Shown: positions 1 to 8,471 of the stretch, piece by piece
Numbering within the stretch: position 1 is the first letter of the stretch
Layout: each line of letters opens with the position of its first letter
Notes under the pieces: model-generated
Databases searched by the model: none
Told to the model about the DNA's origin: nothing
The model's input: only the letters and a program-made list of their open reading frames with translations
Made by a program: the position numbers and the translations under genes
Assembly (NCBI GenBank): GCA_022711175.1
Contig: JAKLFM010000010.1
Location: 14,677-67,060 of the forward strand
Direction: 5' to 3'
From: Bacteroidota bacterium
GTDB taxonomy: Bacteria > Bacteroidota > Bacteroidia > Bacteroidales > UBA4417
Length of the DNA stretch: 52,384 bases

Positions 1-853
1 GGGTATCAACTGGAATACTGCATTCAACGAATTTTGATCTGAAATATTCCACCTTTTCTTTTGGCTCAATTATTGAATCCGGAGAGTAAGCTTTCAACAA
101 ACGGGCTCGTTCAGGTTCAGATTTCTCAAGCAGCTTCAGGAATAGAAAAGTCTTTTTCCCCGCCATTATATCGCCTCCGGGAGTTTTGCCAAAGGTTTTC
201 TCGTCGCCAAAAGCGTCGAGGTAATCATCCATAAGCTGAAAAGCCATTCCCAGCGCAATACCTGCGTCGTACAGCGATTGCTGATCGTCAACTGAGGCGC
301 CTGCAATAATTGCTCCCGTTTTAAGGCTGCATGCCAGCAACACTGCCGTTTTAAGCCTTATCATTTCGAGGTATTCGGCCAGTGAAACGTCATTGCGGGT
401 TTCAAAATCCATGTCATATTGCTGCCCTTCGCAAACCTCAATCGCGGTGGTATTAAAAAGCCCTGCTACTGCTGCAATTGCCGTTGGGTGTGTAAGCGTT
501 ACTTCCCGGTTTGCCATGGCGAACATGGCATCGCCTGATAGAAGGGCGATATTGGTATTCCACTTTTTGTACACAGTTTCTTTCCCGCGGCGGAGCGGAG
601 CCTGGTCCATTACATCATCGTGCAGCAGCGTGAAATTGTGGAACAACTCGATACCGATGGCCGGATGAATTGCATCAGCTAAATCGCCACCAAACATGTC
701 GCATGCTGATAGCACCAGCAAGGGCCTAAGCCTCTTGCCTCCCAGCGCGAGGGTATAGGCAATGGGGTCGTACAGATTGGCAGGCAGCGATGGAATTTTG
801 AGTTCGCTGATGGCTTTGCTGATGGTTTGCTGTATTACTTCTGCGGTGAGCAT
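1..853 (-). CDS. polyprenyl diphosphate synthase (3' end outside window)
   Basis: Trans-type isoprenyl diphosphate synthase, which condenses allylic diphosphates with isopentenyl diphosphate to make farnesyl/geranylgeranyl or longer chains for quinones and lipids. The translation starts MLTAEVIQQTISKAI and runs open to the window edge (284 codons seen; the family is usually about 320). I see the family's GGKRLRP motif near residue 38, the first aspartate-rich motif DDVMD near residue 77 followed by RRG, and the second motif DDYLD near residue 207. The start ATG lies only 5 nt after the stop of the rmlA gene on the same strand, so the two are probably co-transcribed. The C-terminal tail is missing only because the window ends. 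Chain-length specificity cannot be told from this fragment. Confidence 0.93.
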   Translation of the reverse strand, partial: MLTAEVIQQTISKAISELKIPSLPANLYDPIAYTLALGGKRLRPLLVLSACDMFGGDLADAIHPAIGIELFHNFTLLHDDVMDQAPLRRGKETVYKKWNTNIALLSGDAMFAMANREVTLTHPTAIAAVAGLFNTTAIEVCEGQQYDMDFETRNDVSLAEYLEMIRLKTAVLLACSLKTGAIIAGASVDDQQSLYDAGIALGMAFQLMDDYLDAFGDEKTFGKTPGGDIMAGKKTFLFLKLLEKSEPERARLLKAYSPDSIIEPKEKVEYFRSKFVECSIPVDT

Positions 854-858
854 ACTGG

Positions 859-1728
859 CTAAATTTCGGATTCGGGAAGCTCAAGCAGGTAATTGCCGTA
901 ACCACTTTTAAGCAAAGGCTGAGCAAGGATCTCGAGCTGGCGTCGGTCAATAAAACCCATGCGATAGGCCATTTCTTCGATGCAGCCGATCTTCAGACCC
1001 TGGCGTTCTTCGATGACCTGAACAAACTGAGATGCCTGCAGCAGCGATGAAAAAGTCCCGGTATCGAGCCAGGCAGTACCGCGGCTGAGAATGCCCACTT
1101 TGAGCTTCCCCTGCTCAAGATAGTAGCGGTTTATATCGGTAATCTCGTATTCGCCACGGGCGCTGGGCTTAATGTTTTTCGCCACTTCTATCACCGAATT
1201 ATCATAAAGGTATAAGCCTGGCACCGCGTAATTTGATTTCGGCTGACGGGGCTTTTCTTCGATGGAGATTGCCCTGTTGTTTTCATCAAATTCCACCACG
1301 CCATACCTTTCGGGATCCGAAACATGGTAGGCAAAAACCACACCGCCATCGGGGTCGTTGTTTTCCTGCAAAAGTTTCGACAAGCCTGTGCCGTAAAATA
1401 TATTATCGCCAAGCACCAGCGAAGCTTTGTCGTTACCGATAAAGTCAGCGCCAATTACAAACGCCTGGGCCAATCCGTTTGGCACATGCTGCACGGCATA
1501 TGAAAAATTGCATCCCAACCCGCTGCCATCGCCCAGCAGCCTTTCAAATCCGGGCAAATCGGTAGGTGTACTGATGATAAGCACATCGCGAATACCGGCC
1601 ATCATGAGCACGCTCAGCGGGTAATAAATCATCGGCTTGTCGTAAATGGGCATCAGTTGTTTGCTCAGCGCAAGTGTAATGGGGTGAAGCCTTGTGCCCG
1701 AACCGCCGGCAAGAATAATTCCTTTCAT
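859..1728 (-). CDS. rmlA: glucose-1-phosphate thymidylyltransferase
   Basis: Makes dTDP-glucose from glucose-1-phosphate and dTTP, the first step towards dTDP-L-rhamnose and related cell-surface sugars. At 289 residues it has the full family length. It opens with the nucleotide-binding signature [16 protein letters not shown], followed by [25 protein letters not shown] near residue 108, a central EEKP near residue 160, and the conserved GTAWLDTGT segment near residue 217. The usual rmlB, rmlC and rmlD partners are not in this window; the downstream neighbour is a polyprenyl synthase with a 5-nt gap. Both genes feed envelope precursors, but the link is positional only. Confidence 0.96.
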   Translation of the reverse strand: MKGIILAGGSGTRLHPITLALSKQLMPIYDKPMIYYPLSVLMMAGIRDVLIISTPTDLPGFERLLGDGSGLGCNFSYAVQHVPNGLAQAFVIGADFIGNDKASLVLGDNIFYGTGLSKLLQENNDPDGGVVFAYHVSDPERYGVVEFDENNRAISIEEKPRQPKSNYAVPGLYLYDNSVIEVAKNIKPSARGEYEITDINRYYLEQGKLKVGILSRGTAWLDTGTFSSLLQASQFVQVIEERQGLKIGCIEEMAYRMGFIDRRQLEILAQPLLKSGYGNYLLELPESEI

Positions 1729-1806
1729 GGCGCTTTTATATATTAGTTCTGTGTAATTCGTTTAAGTTGTATGCGAAGATGATGAATAGAGAACCGGAAT
1801 TAAAAA

Positions 1807-4191
1807 TCATTTTTTCTCCCGATTGTAATGCCCATTGCCTTCATCGTCGCCATCATACACCTCGATAATGGGTTCGCCTTCAAAAGCCTTGGTAACTAAG
1901 AACTTGTCGAGCGAAAGCAGGAGCGAAGGCAACACAACCACATTAAAGAACATGGCAATAAACAGGGTTGCTGAAATTAGGATTCCCAATGCCTGGGTTC
2001 CGCCGAACTCGGAAACAATAAATACGCTGAATCCCAGTACAAGAACAATGGAGGTGTAAATCATGCTGAAGCCAGCTTCGCGCAGGGCATTAAGGGCTGA
2101 AAGCTTAATATTGCCTCCGGTAACCCTCAGTTCGTGCCTGTAGCGCGACAGGTATTGTATGGCATTGTCAACCGAAATACCCAATGCGATACTGAACACA
2201 ATGATGGTACTTGGTTTTATGGGTATGCCGGCAAATCCCATGATGGCTGCCGTAATGATGAGCGGGATGATATTTGGCAGCATCGAAACGATAATCATCC
2301 TCAGGCTCGAAAACATGAGCGCCATTAGCAGTGAGATCATCACAATGGCAATGGCTACGCTCATAAACAAATGCTTGATAAGGAACTCGGTACCCCGCAC
2401 ATACACCACGCTGTTGCCGGTGATATTCACGGTGTAATCTTCCTTGTCGAAAATGGCGTCAACCTTGGGTTTGATACTGTCGAGCAGGCGCTTCATATCG
2501 TTGGTACCAACATCGGCCATCTGGAAACTGACCCGCGTGAATTGTTGCGTACTGTCGATAAACGAATTCAGAACCGTGGTTTTGCCTTCTGATTTCCTGG
2601 GAAAGTAGGAAAGAATAAAATTCCGCTCCTGTGAATTGGGCAGCGAATAGTATTCGGGTTTGCCGTTAAAATAAGCCTGTTTGGCAAATTTCATCAGTTC
2701 CGACAACGATAATGGCTTTGAAAACTCCTTGTGTTTCAAAATTTCCTGCTGTAGCTCCTCAATTTTCTCGATGGTTTGCATCTTCATGACTCCCCGTTTC
2801 TTCTTGGTGTCAATAGAGATTTCGAAAGGCATTACACCACCGAAATTCTTTTCGAAAAATTTAAGGTCAACATAAATGGGGTCGGAGGTTTTGATATCGT
2901 CAACCACCTTACCCGAAGTGCGCATTTGCGTAATGCCTGCAATGCCGATCAGCACAAGCACTCCGGCAACACCATAAATCCATGCCCGCTTGTATTGTAT
3001 CAAATGGATGATCTGATTCAGAATCTTGCTTAATATCTTGTTGTCGAGGTGCTTAACATGCTTTTTGTCGGGAGGTTTCTGGTAGCTGAAAATGATGGGC
3101 AGCAGCGATATGGTAAGCAGGTATTCGAGCATGATGCATATCGAAGTGATGATACCGAACTGCCGCAGCATTTGGTTCGACACGAGAATGAATGCTGCAA
3201 ATCCCATGGCTGTAGCGGTATTCACCATGAGCGATGCAAACCCGATGCGTTGCACCACCCGCGAAAGGGCTTTCATTTTGTTGCCATGCAGCCTGAACTC
3301 CCAGTGGTACTTGTTGACGATGTATATGCAGTTTTCGATGGCAATGATGACAATGAGAGAGGGTATTACACCAAGGAGTATCGTGATCTTGAAATTGAAA
3401 AGCCCTATCAGACCCAGCGCCCATACAATGCTGATGGCAACCACCACCAGCGAGCTGAGTACAATCTTTAGCGACCTGAAAAACAGGAACAGGATAAAGG
3501 CAGCAACGGCAATGGAAAGGATGATGAAGAGGTAAAGTTCTTTCTTTATTTTTTCCATCATGAGGGTGCGGATGTAAGGCATCCCCGAGTAATGGATTTC
3601 ATGGCCTGTTTGGTGGCGGTATTGCTCGGCAGTCTGATGGATTTTGTTTACAACTACAGTGCGGCTTTTGTCATTCAGTTTCTTTTTATCCAGCGTCACC
3701 GCCATCAGGTACGCGTCGGATTCGGCGTTGTACATGAGCCCTTCATAAAACTTGAGCCCCAGTATCTGCTTTTTAAGGGTATCAACTTCTGCCTGGCTGG
3801 CAGGTTTTTTGGTAACAACCGGCAAGTACTCAAACTGTTTGAGGCTGTCGCTTTTCACTACCCTCACCGCCCGTGTTATGGAGACAACCTCCTGTATACC
3901 GTCAATTTGCTTAATGTCGTTTCCCAGGTCGTACCAGGCATTGAATTCATTTAGCTGAAACATTTCAGGATTTACAACGCCAATGACCAGCACATTGCCG
4001 TCCTCGCCGAACATCTTTTTAAACTTCTCATACTCAAGATACCCGCGATCGTTGCCCGGCAACATGCGCACAAAGTCGTACGACAGTTTTACATCCGTAG
4101 CCTGCCAGGCCATAAATGCGGTGATAAGGAGGATACCGGCGAGTATTCCCGGCCGGTTACGAAAAATGATTCTTACAAGGTGACTAAACAT
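1807..4191 (-). CDS. MMPL/RND-superfamily exporter
   Basis: Large inner-membrane transporter of the RND/MMPL type (hydrophobe/amphiphile efflux-3-like), 794 residues. The architecture is two similar halves: an N-terminal membrane segment (about 15-31), a periplasmic loop of about 180 residues, then a helix bundle at about 215-380; this is repeated with a membrane segment near 405, a second loop, and a bundle at about 610-770. The second bundle carries GISVDNAIQYLSRYRHE, the region that matches the IAIENCIYIVNKYH stretch of the first half. Such proteins often export lipids or hopanoid-type molecules using the proton gradient; the substrate here is unknown. No membrane-fusion protein or outer-membrane factor gene is adjacent, which fits the MMPL/HAE3 branch rather than a tripartite drug pump. 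It is separated from the upstream kinase gene by a terminator. Confidence 0.88.
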   Translation of the reverse strand: MFSHLVRIIFRNRPGILAGILLITAFMAWQATDVKLSYDFVRMLPGNDRGYLEYEKFKKMFGEDGNVLVIGVVNPEMFQLNEFNAWYDLGNDIKQIDGIQEVVSITRAVRVVKSDSLKQFEYLPVVTKKPASQAEVDTLKKQILGLKFYEGLMYNAESDAYLMAVTLDKKKLNDKSRTVVVNKIHQTAEQYRHQTGHEIHYSGMPYIRTLMMEKIKKELYLFIILSIAVAAFILFLFFRSLKIVLSSLVVVAISIVWALGLIGLFNFKITILLGVIPSLIVIIAIENCIYIVNKYHWEFRLHGNKMKALSRVVQRIGFASLMVNTATAMGFAAFILVSNQMLRQFGIITSICIMLEYLLTISLLPIIFSYQKPPDKKHVKHLDNKILSKILNQIIHLIQYKRAWIYGVAGVLVLIGIAGITQMRTSGKVVDDIKTSDPIYVDLKFFEKNFGGVMPFEISIDTKKKRGVMKMQTIEKIEELQQEILKHKEFSKPLSLSELMKFAKQAYFNGKPEYYSLPNSQERNFILSYFPRKSEGKTTVLNSFIDSTQQFTRVSFQMADVGTNDMKRLLDSIKPKVDAIFDKEDYTVNITGNSVVYVRGTEFLIKHLFMSVAIAIVMISLLMALMFSSLRMIIVSMLPNIIPLIITAAIMGFAGIPIKPSTIIVFSIALGISVDNAIQYLSRYRHELRVTGGNIKLSALNALREAGFSMIYTSIVLVLGFSVFIVSEFGGTQALGILISATLFIAMFFNVVVLPSLLLSLDKFLVTKAFEGEPIIEVYDGDDEGNGHYNREKK

Positions 4192-4345
4192 ATCAGTAAA
4201 TGGGCATTCAATGCTTCTGCTGGGCGAAGGTACTTAATTTTCAGAACCTGACCTCGTTTCTAATAATTCTACTTGGACAGATCCAGTTCTATCAATTTGT
4301 GGTCAAGCAAGTTACAAATGTTTTTTCTCTAAGTAATAAAGCAGC

Positions 4346-4374
4346 AAAAAAATACCCGCCTGAAAACAGGCGGG
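4346..4374 (-). terminator. Rho-independent terminator after the phosphofructokinase gene
   Basis: Perfect hairpin with arms CCCGCCTG/CAGGCGGG and a four-base loop. On the minus strand it is followed by TATTTTTTT. It lies about 35 nt beyond the stop of the phosphofructokinase gene and uncouples that gene from the MMPL exporter. Confidence 0.85.
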
Positions 4375-4409
4375 CATTGCAGCTATATGCGCAATAAATT
4401 GTCGGCACT

Positions 4410-5630
4410 TTAACTCCATTTCAGTATTTTCCTGAAATCATATTCTTCAGGATCTTTCAGGTATTTTGAAGCTGCTTCATAGTCTTCTTCGGTAAGATAC
4501 TGGATACTCTGCTCAAAAACCATACGGGCTTTCTGGCTGTCCATATGTACCATACGGGTCCTAACCTTGCCATGCTTATCTTCCACATCCTTGAGGAACA
4601 GCGGGGCAATGTCGCCAGTAGGGTCGCTGGTAACCATGCAACCGGTGAGGCCTTCGTCGAAAAGCCTTTTTACGCCAATACCAAGCAGGCTGCAGTAGAG
4701 CAGGTCGAAAGCAGTGGGCTGGATACAGCGCAGTTCGTAACCCATTTCAACCGGGCGGCTTTTCACATCAATGCCGAGCTGTTTCAGCTTAATCTGCAGC
4801 AGCATGTTGTAAATGTGCGCCTTACTCACGGTTCCAAGTTCGGGATGGCCGTGCTCATCGTAGGTAAACTGTATACCCGATGCTTCCACTTCGTCGTCGC
4901 TCATCGAGTGAAAAACGCCTTCGCTCACTATAGCTACGCCATAAGGAATGCCGAGGATTTTACGTTTGATGATGGATGAAACAATGAGGCGGGTGATTTT
5001 TTCGAGGGTGACGTTGGTTTTATCGAAGAGTTCGGGGATCACGATCATGGGGTAGTGGCATGCGGCCCCGATACCGAAAGCGAGATGCCCGGCTTCGCGG
5101 CCCATGGCCGAAACCACGAACCAGTTGCCCGACGAACGCGCATCTTCGTAAATGGTGCGGCCAATGCGCACACCTTCCTGCTTCGCGCTCTGGTAGCCGA
5201 AAGTAGGCTGGCCTTCAGGCAATGGAAGGTCATTGTCGATAGTTTTAGGCACGTGGATATTCTGGATGGGGAAATGCTTTTCAGCAAGGAATTTTGAAAT
5301 GCGGTTGGCTGTTGAGGCCGTATCGTCGCCACCTACAGTTACCAACAGCTTGACATCATTCTTTTTGAAGAAGTCGGTCTTAAACTCCAGGTCGGCAGGC
5401 TTGTAGCGGCTCATGCGCAAAATCGAACCACCCACGTTGTAAACGCGGTCGGCGGTTTCAAAATCAATGTCGATGGTGGATGGGTTTTCGGTAAACAGGT
5501 TTTTATAGCCGTCGTGCAGGCCGATAACACGGTAATTGTCGCGAAGAAATACTTTGGCCACCGAGCTGATCACGGTGTTTATACCGGGTGCCGGGCCTCC
5601 GCCGGCAAGTATCAGGATAGAACCTTTCAT
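4410..5630 (-). CDS. 6-phosphofructokinase, probably pyrophosphate-dependent
   Basis: Phosphorylates fructose-6-phosphate at C1 in glycolysis; the PPi-using form is reversible. The 406-residue protein starts MKGSILILAGGGPAPGIN. The GGDD at residues 100-103 has Asp where ATP-dependent PfkA enzymes have Gly (GGDG), and PKTIDND at 128-134 has Lys where they have Gly (PGTIDND). Both changes are the established signature of PPi-dependent enzymes. Other family motifs are MGREAGHLA and EMGYELRCIQPTAFD. I chose the ATG at 5630 over an in-frame upstream start because a TAnnTTTG promoter element lies between them (5669-5676) and the GGG nucleotide motif then sits at its usual distance from the N-terminus. 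A class I FBPase is encoded about 3 kb away. Confidence 0.93.
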   Translation of the reverse strand: MKGSILILAGGGPAPGINTVISSVAKVFLRDNYRVIGLHDGYKNLFTENPSTIDIDFETADRVYNVGGSILRMSRYKPADLEFKTDFFKKNDVKLLVTVGGDDTASTANRISKFLAEKHFPIQNIHVPKTIDNDLPLPEGQPTFGYQSAKQEGVRIGRTIYEDARSSGNWFVVSAMGREAGHLAFGIGAACHYPMIVIPELFDKTNVTLEKITRLIVSSIIKRKILGIPYGVAIVSEGVFHSMSDDEVEASGIQFTYDEHGHPELGTVSKAHIYNMLLQIKLKQLGIDVKSRPVEMGYELRCIQPTAFDLLYCSLLGIGVKRLFDEGLTGCMVTSDPTGDIAPLFLKDVEDKHGKVRTRMVHMDSQKARMVFEQSIQYLTEEDYEAASKYLKDPEEYDFRKILKWS

Positions 5631-5668
5631 GGGAGTTAGTTGTGTATGTGATTTTTTATTGAAGCACG

Positions 5669-5676
5669 CAAAAGTA
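5669..5676 (-). promoter_or_regulatory. -7 promoter element (TAnnTTTG) of phosphofructokinase gene
   Basis: The minus strand reads TACTTTTG, an exact match to the Bacteroidota -7 consensus, 38 nt before the chosen ATG. No TTG is found at the ideal -33 spacing; the nearest lies 10 nt upstream. Confidence 0.55.
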
Positions 5677-5740
5677 AGATAAATCACAATTATTGCATCG
5701 TGATGCTGCGAAACGAAAATGAAAAACCGGGGAAGTTATG

Positions 5741-6283
5741 TTGAAGCCCTACGGGCTATAGCAGTATTTTGGAGTGCATCTGTTTTATTGATGTTAAAGC
5801 CCTACGGGCTATTGGGAGACGTACTTGCTGATCCTTTTATTGATATTAAAGTCCTACGGGCTATGGCAGAACATTGACGAGTGTCTGTTTTATTTATGTC
5901 GAAGCCCTACAGGCTATCACTGGGCATTTAAGTGCGTCTGTTTTATTGATGTTGAAGCCCTACGGGCTATAGCAGTATTTTGAAGTGCGTCTGTTTTATT
6001 GATGTTGAAGCCCTACGGGCTATTAGGAGACGTACCTGTTGATCCCGTTATTGATATTAAGCCCTACGGGCTATCGCTGGGCATTTTAGTGTGTCTGTTT
6101 TATTGATGTAGAAGCCCTACGGGCTATTAGGAGACGTACTTGCTGAACCGTTTATTGATGTTGAAGCTTTACAGGCTATTGGGAGACTTACTTGCAGATC
6201 CTTTTTATTGATGTTGAAGCCCTACGGGCTATCGCTGGGCATTTTAGTGTGTCTGTTTTATTGATGTTGAAGCTTTACAGGCG
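5741..6283. repeat. tandem array of eleven ~53-bp units with REP-like palindromes
   Basis: Eleven copies of the 13-bp core AGCCCTACGGGCT (5-bp arms, 3-nt loop TAC) begin at 5745, 5798, 5850, 5903, 5956, 6009, 6060, 6113, 6165, 6218 and 6271. The start-to-start distances are 51-53 bp. Four cores are degenerate (for example AGTCCTACGGGCT at 5850 and AGCTTTACAGGCT at 6165). The DNA between cores is not unique: it falls into a few recurring types, such as ATAGCAGTATTTT..., ATTGGGAGACGTACTTGCTG... and ATCGCTGGGCATTTT..., and most end in the shared TTTTATTGATGTT. The array occupies the gap between the phosphofructokinase promoter and the 3' end of a Y1 transposase gene. No credible protein is encoded. 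Confidence 0.93.
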
Positions 6284-6316
6284 TTCTATTAACTTCTGCG
6301 ATTTTATGAGATTTTT

Positions 6317-6380
6317 TGCCCGTAGGGCATCAAACCCAATAAAACTCGAGGTAAACATGATCACTATTTCCCGTAGGGAA
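6317..6380. repeat. two palindromes in opposite orientation next to the transposase gene
   Basis: TGCCCGTAGGGCA (6317-6329) and TTCCCGTAGGGAA (6368-6380) carry CCCGTAGGG, the reverse complement of the CCCTACGGG core of the neighbouring 53-bp array. They are spaced 51 bp apart, keeping the array's period, and the last ends 7 nt before the transposase stop codon. Confidence 0.75.
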
Positions 6381-6387
6381 TTAACAC

Positions 6388-6849
6388 CTATTCAACAGCT
6401 TTGAAAGTGTACCGTTCATCATAATCAATCCCGAATGCTTTTAAGAAATCAGTGTACTCTCTTATAAACGTTTTCCTGGCATGGTGCTGTTTCTGTTTTT
6501 CGATATATCCGGCGATCACAGGAATTTGAGATTTGCCATACGAAAAAGCACCAAAACCTTCCTGCCACGAGAATTTTCCTTGCACAAGTTTGTTCTCATT
6601 AATCCATAACGATGAACTGCGCTTCATGTGAAACATCAAATCAGAAGGCGATTGCTTAGGATTCATGCTGACAAGCACATGCAAATGATCAGGCATCCCA
6701 TTGATTGCCATCAATTTGTGTTCCTGCTGTTCGGCTATTCCTGTAATGTACTTATATAATCCTGCTTCCCAACTTTCGCAAATCAGTGATGCACGGTTCT
6801 GAACAGCAAATACAAAATGAATATAAAGCTGAGTGTAGGTATTGGCCAT
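6388..6849 (-). CDS. IS200/IS605-type Y1 (HUH) transposase, REP-associated candidate
   Basis: Single-strand DNA transposase of the Y1 HUH nuclease family, 153 residues, a normal full length. The metal-binding HUH motif is HLH in GMPDHLHVLVS (about residues 52-62). The catalytic tyrosine is expected in AGYIEKQKQHH near residue 116, where the YIxxQ pattern is typical. The N-terminal TYTQLYIHFVFAVQNR is the family's first strand. There is no accessory TnpB gene. The gene sits immediately beside an array of short palindromes and lacks obvious IS ends of its own, so it resembles the arrangement of REP-associated tyrosine transposases (RAYTs) and their repeats; that assignment is inference. It appears intact. 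Confidence 0.92.
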   Translation of the reverse strand: MANTYTQLYIHFVFAVQNRASLICESWEAGLYKYITGIAEQQEHKLMAINGMPDHLHVLVSMNPKQSPSDLMFHMKRSSSLWINENKLVQGKFSWQEGFGAFSYGKSQIPVIAGYIEKQKQHHARKTFIREYTDFLKAFGIDYDERYTFKAVE

Positions 6850-6950
6850 AATAATCTTTTTAAAGCATGGTTAGGATTGTTCGTTCTTTCTCAGACAATC
6901 TTTTTATAATTACACCGAGCAAAATCCTGCGTGAATGGATTTTTTTGAAA

Positions 6951-8234
6951 TCAGCTTTTTTCCAGTACTGCAAACTGTGCCGTGCTGCGGCTTCGCTGTT
7001 CCACGATGAGCTGGCGACCATCGAGTAACCGGCTTATAGTAAGCTGATCATAATGGCGCACGGTTATCAGTTGCAACCCTGTGTTATAGCGGTATGCAAA
7101 TTTCTCGCCCAGCAGTGCGGTTAATTTTTCCATTTTACGTTCGTTCTCGTCCATGCAAATACTAAAGCTGATGGCCGAAACCTGCATCATGTTCACCCGT
7201 ATGCCGCTGGCCGCCAGCGCCGAGAAGATCTGGCTCAGGTTTTCCTCCGCGATAAACGAGAAATCCCTGGGTGAAAAACTCAGCAATACCTGGTTGGATT
7301 TGAGAATAATACTCGGAATGGCATCGTCCTCCGAAGTGGCTGCGCTGATGGTTGTTCCGGGCGAAGCCGGCGACACGAAAGAGCGTACTTTCAAAGGAAT
7401 ACTCTTGTTTTGCAATGGTTTGATGGTCTTCGGATGGATGACTGAAGCGCCGTAATAGGTCAGTTCAATGGCTTCGCGGTACGAAATATGGTTGATAAGG
7501 GTGGTGTTCTGGAAAAACTTCGGATCAGCATTCAACACTCCCGGAACATCTTTCCAAACGGTCATTTCGGTGGCGTTGAGCACATGCGAAAGTATGGCTG
7601 CCGAATAGTCGCTTCCTTCGCGCCCCAGGGTGGTGGTGTGTCCCGAGCCGGTTGCCCCGATAAATCCCTGGGTTAATGCAATGTGAGTCTCAGGGCTGTT
7701 ACTATTCAGAAACGGCGTCAACGCCTTTGTAACCTGCTCCGTGGTAACTACCCAATCTACACCTGCATCGCGCCAGGTATCGTCGGTACGGATAAGATTG
7801 CGCACATCGAACCACTGACAATTGAAACCCTGCGATACGAGGTACTCACTCACGATCGTGGTGCTGATCAATTCACCAAAGCTAACGACCTGGTCGTATT
7901 CAAAATCGAAATTTGGCGTTGGTGGTGTGCATAAGTGTCCTTCGAGTTCTCCGAACAGCAGGTCGGTTTTGAAATAAACTAAATGGTTTTTATCGGGGAA
8001 AAGATCTGCAATGACCTGCTGATGATAGGTAATTACATCATTCAAAAGTTGTTGCAAGTTTTCATCGTTGTTGAACCAGGCATGCAGCACCTTTTCGAGC
8101 GCATTGGTGGTTTTGCCCATGGCCGAAACCACAACTACAAGTTGTTTCGGGGCGTAATTGCGAAGAATTGAGGCTATATTTTTTACAGCAGAGGCATCCT
8201 TTACAGAGGCGCCGCCAAACTTGAAGACTTTCAT
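6951..8234 (-). CDS. aspartate kinase
   Basis: Phosphorylates L-aspartate, the first step to lysine, threonine, methionine and diaminopimelate. The 427-residue protein begins MKVFKFGGASVKD with the amino-acid kinase signature. It has VSAMGKTTNALE near residue 42, GREGSDYSAAILSH near 210, and VWKDVPGVLNADP. The C-terminal ~130 residues hold the ACT region that usually binds the feedback inhibitor (SFIAEENLSQIFSALAASGIRVNMMQ). It is monofunctional, with no fused homoserine dehydrogenase. The ATG at 8234 is preferred over an upstream in-frame start at 8261 because the -7 promoter element lies at 8259-8266 and because KFGG then follows the start directly. Confidence 0.94.
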   Translation of the reverse strand: MKVFKFGGASVKDASAVKNIASILRNYAPKQLVVVVSAMGKTTNALEKVLHAWFNNDENLQQLLNDVITYHQQVIADLFPDKNHLVYFKTDLLFGELEGHLCTPPTPNFDFEYDQVVSFGELISTTIVSEYLVSQGFNCQWFDVRNLIRTDDTWRDAGVDWVVTTEQVTKALTPFLNSNSPETHIALTQGFIGATGSGHTTTLGREGSDYSAAILSHVLNATEMTVWKDVPGVLNADPKFFQNTTLINHISYREAIELTYYGASVIHPKTIKPLQNKSIPLKVRSFVSPASPGTTISAATSEDDAIPSIILKSNQVLLSFSPRDFSFIAEENLSQIFSALAASGIRVNMMQVSAISFSICMDENERKMEKLTALLGEKFAYRYNTGLQLITVRHYDQLTISRLLDGRQLIVEQRSRSTAQFAVLEKS

Positions 8235-8258
8235 GTGCAGAGCTATCGTTAAAGATCG

Positions 8259-8266
8259 CAAAATTA
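8259..8266 (-). promoter_or_regulatory. -7 promoter element (TAnnTTTG) of aspartate kinase gene
   Basis: The minus strand reads TAATTTTG, an exact match to the Bacteroidota -7 consensus, 24 nt before the start codon. No clear -33 TTG was found. Confidence 0.5.
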
Positions 8267-8300
8267 ATATATTTGTTTACAGGGAGAGGGAAGGAAAAAG

Positions 8301-8355
8301 AGTGCCGGGTGCCGCGTTCCTGGTGCCGGAAAAAGAGTGCCGGGTGCCGGGTGCC
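8301..8355. repeat. short direct repeats of GTGCCGGGTGCC
   Basis: AGTGCCGGGTGCC occurs at 8301 and again at 8337, the latter extended to GTGCCGGGTGCCGGGTGCC, with a further GGTGCCGG between them. It is a GC-rich, non-coding block in the gap between the divergent aspartate kinase and FBPase genes. Function unknown. Confidence 0.6.
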
Positions 8356-8392
8356 ACAAATCACGAGATCATCCTGCTCCAACCATTAACCT

Positions 8393-8410
8393 TCCCGAAA
8401 GCTTTCGGGA
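8393..8410. repeat. perfect 18-bp palindrome TCCCGAAAGCTTTCGGGA
   Basis: The sequence is its own reverse complement over 18 bp. It is flanked on both sides by ACCATTAAC-like words. It lies 62 nt upstream of the FBPase start, between divergent genes, so it is better placed for a binding site or dispersed repeat than for a terminator; no T-run follows. Confidence 0.65.
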
Positions 8411-8471
8411 CCATTAACCAATCCACCATTACTTATTAACCATTTTCAACCCACTATCAACCGCTTCCTCC

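Noticed and set aside
4225..4232. Promoter element for the MMPL gene (minus strand TACCTTCG)
   Set aside because: One mismatch to TAnnTTTG in the TTTG part and no -33 TTG; too weak to list as a feature.
5741..6283. Possible CRISPR array
   Set aside because: The constant part is a 13-bp palindrome with substitutions, the intervening DNA recurs as a few shared types rather than unique spacers, and no cas genes are nearby.
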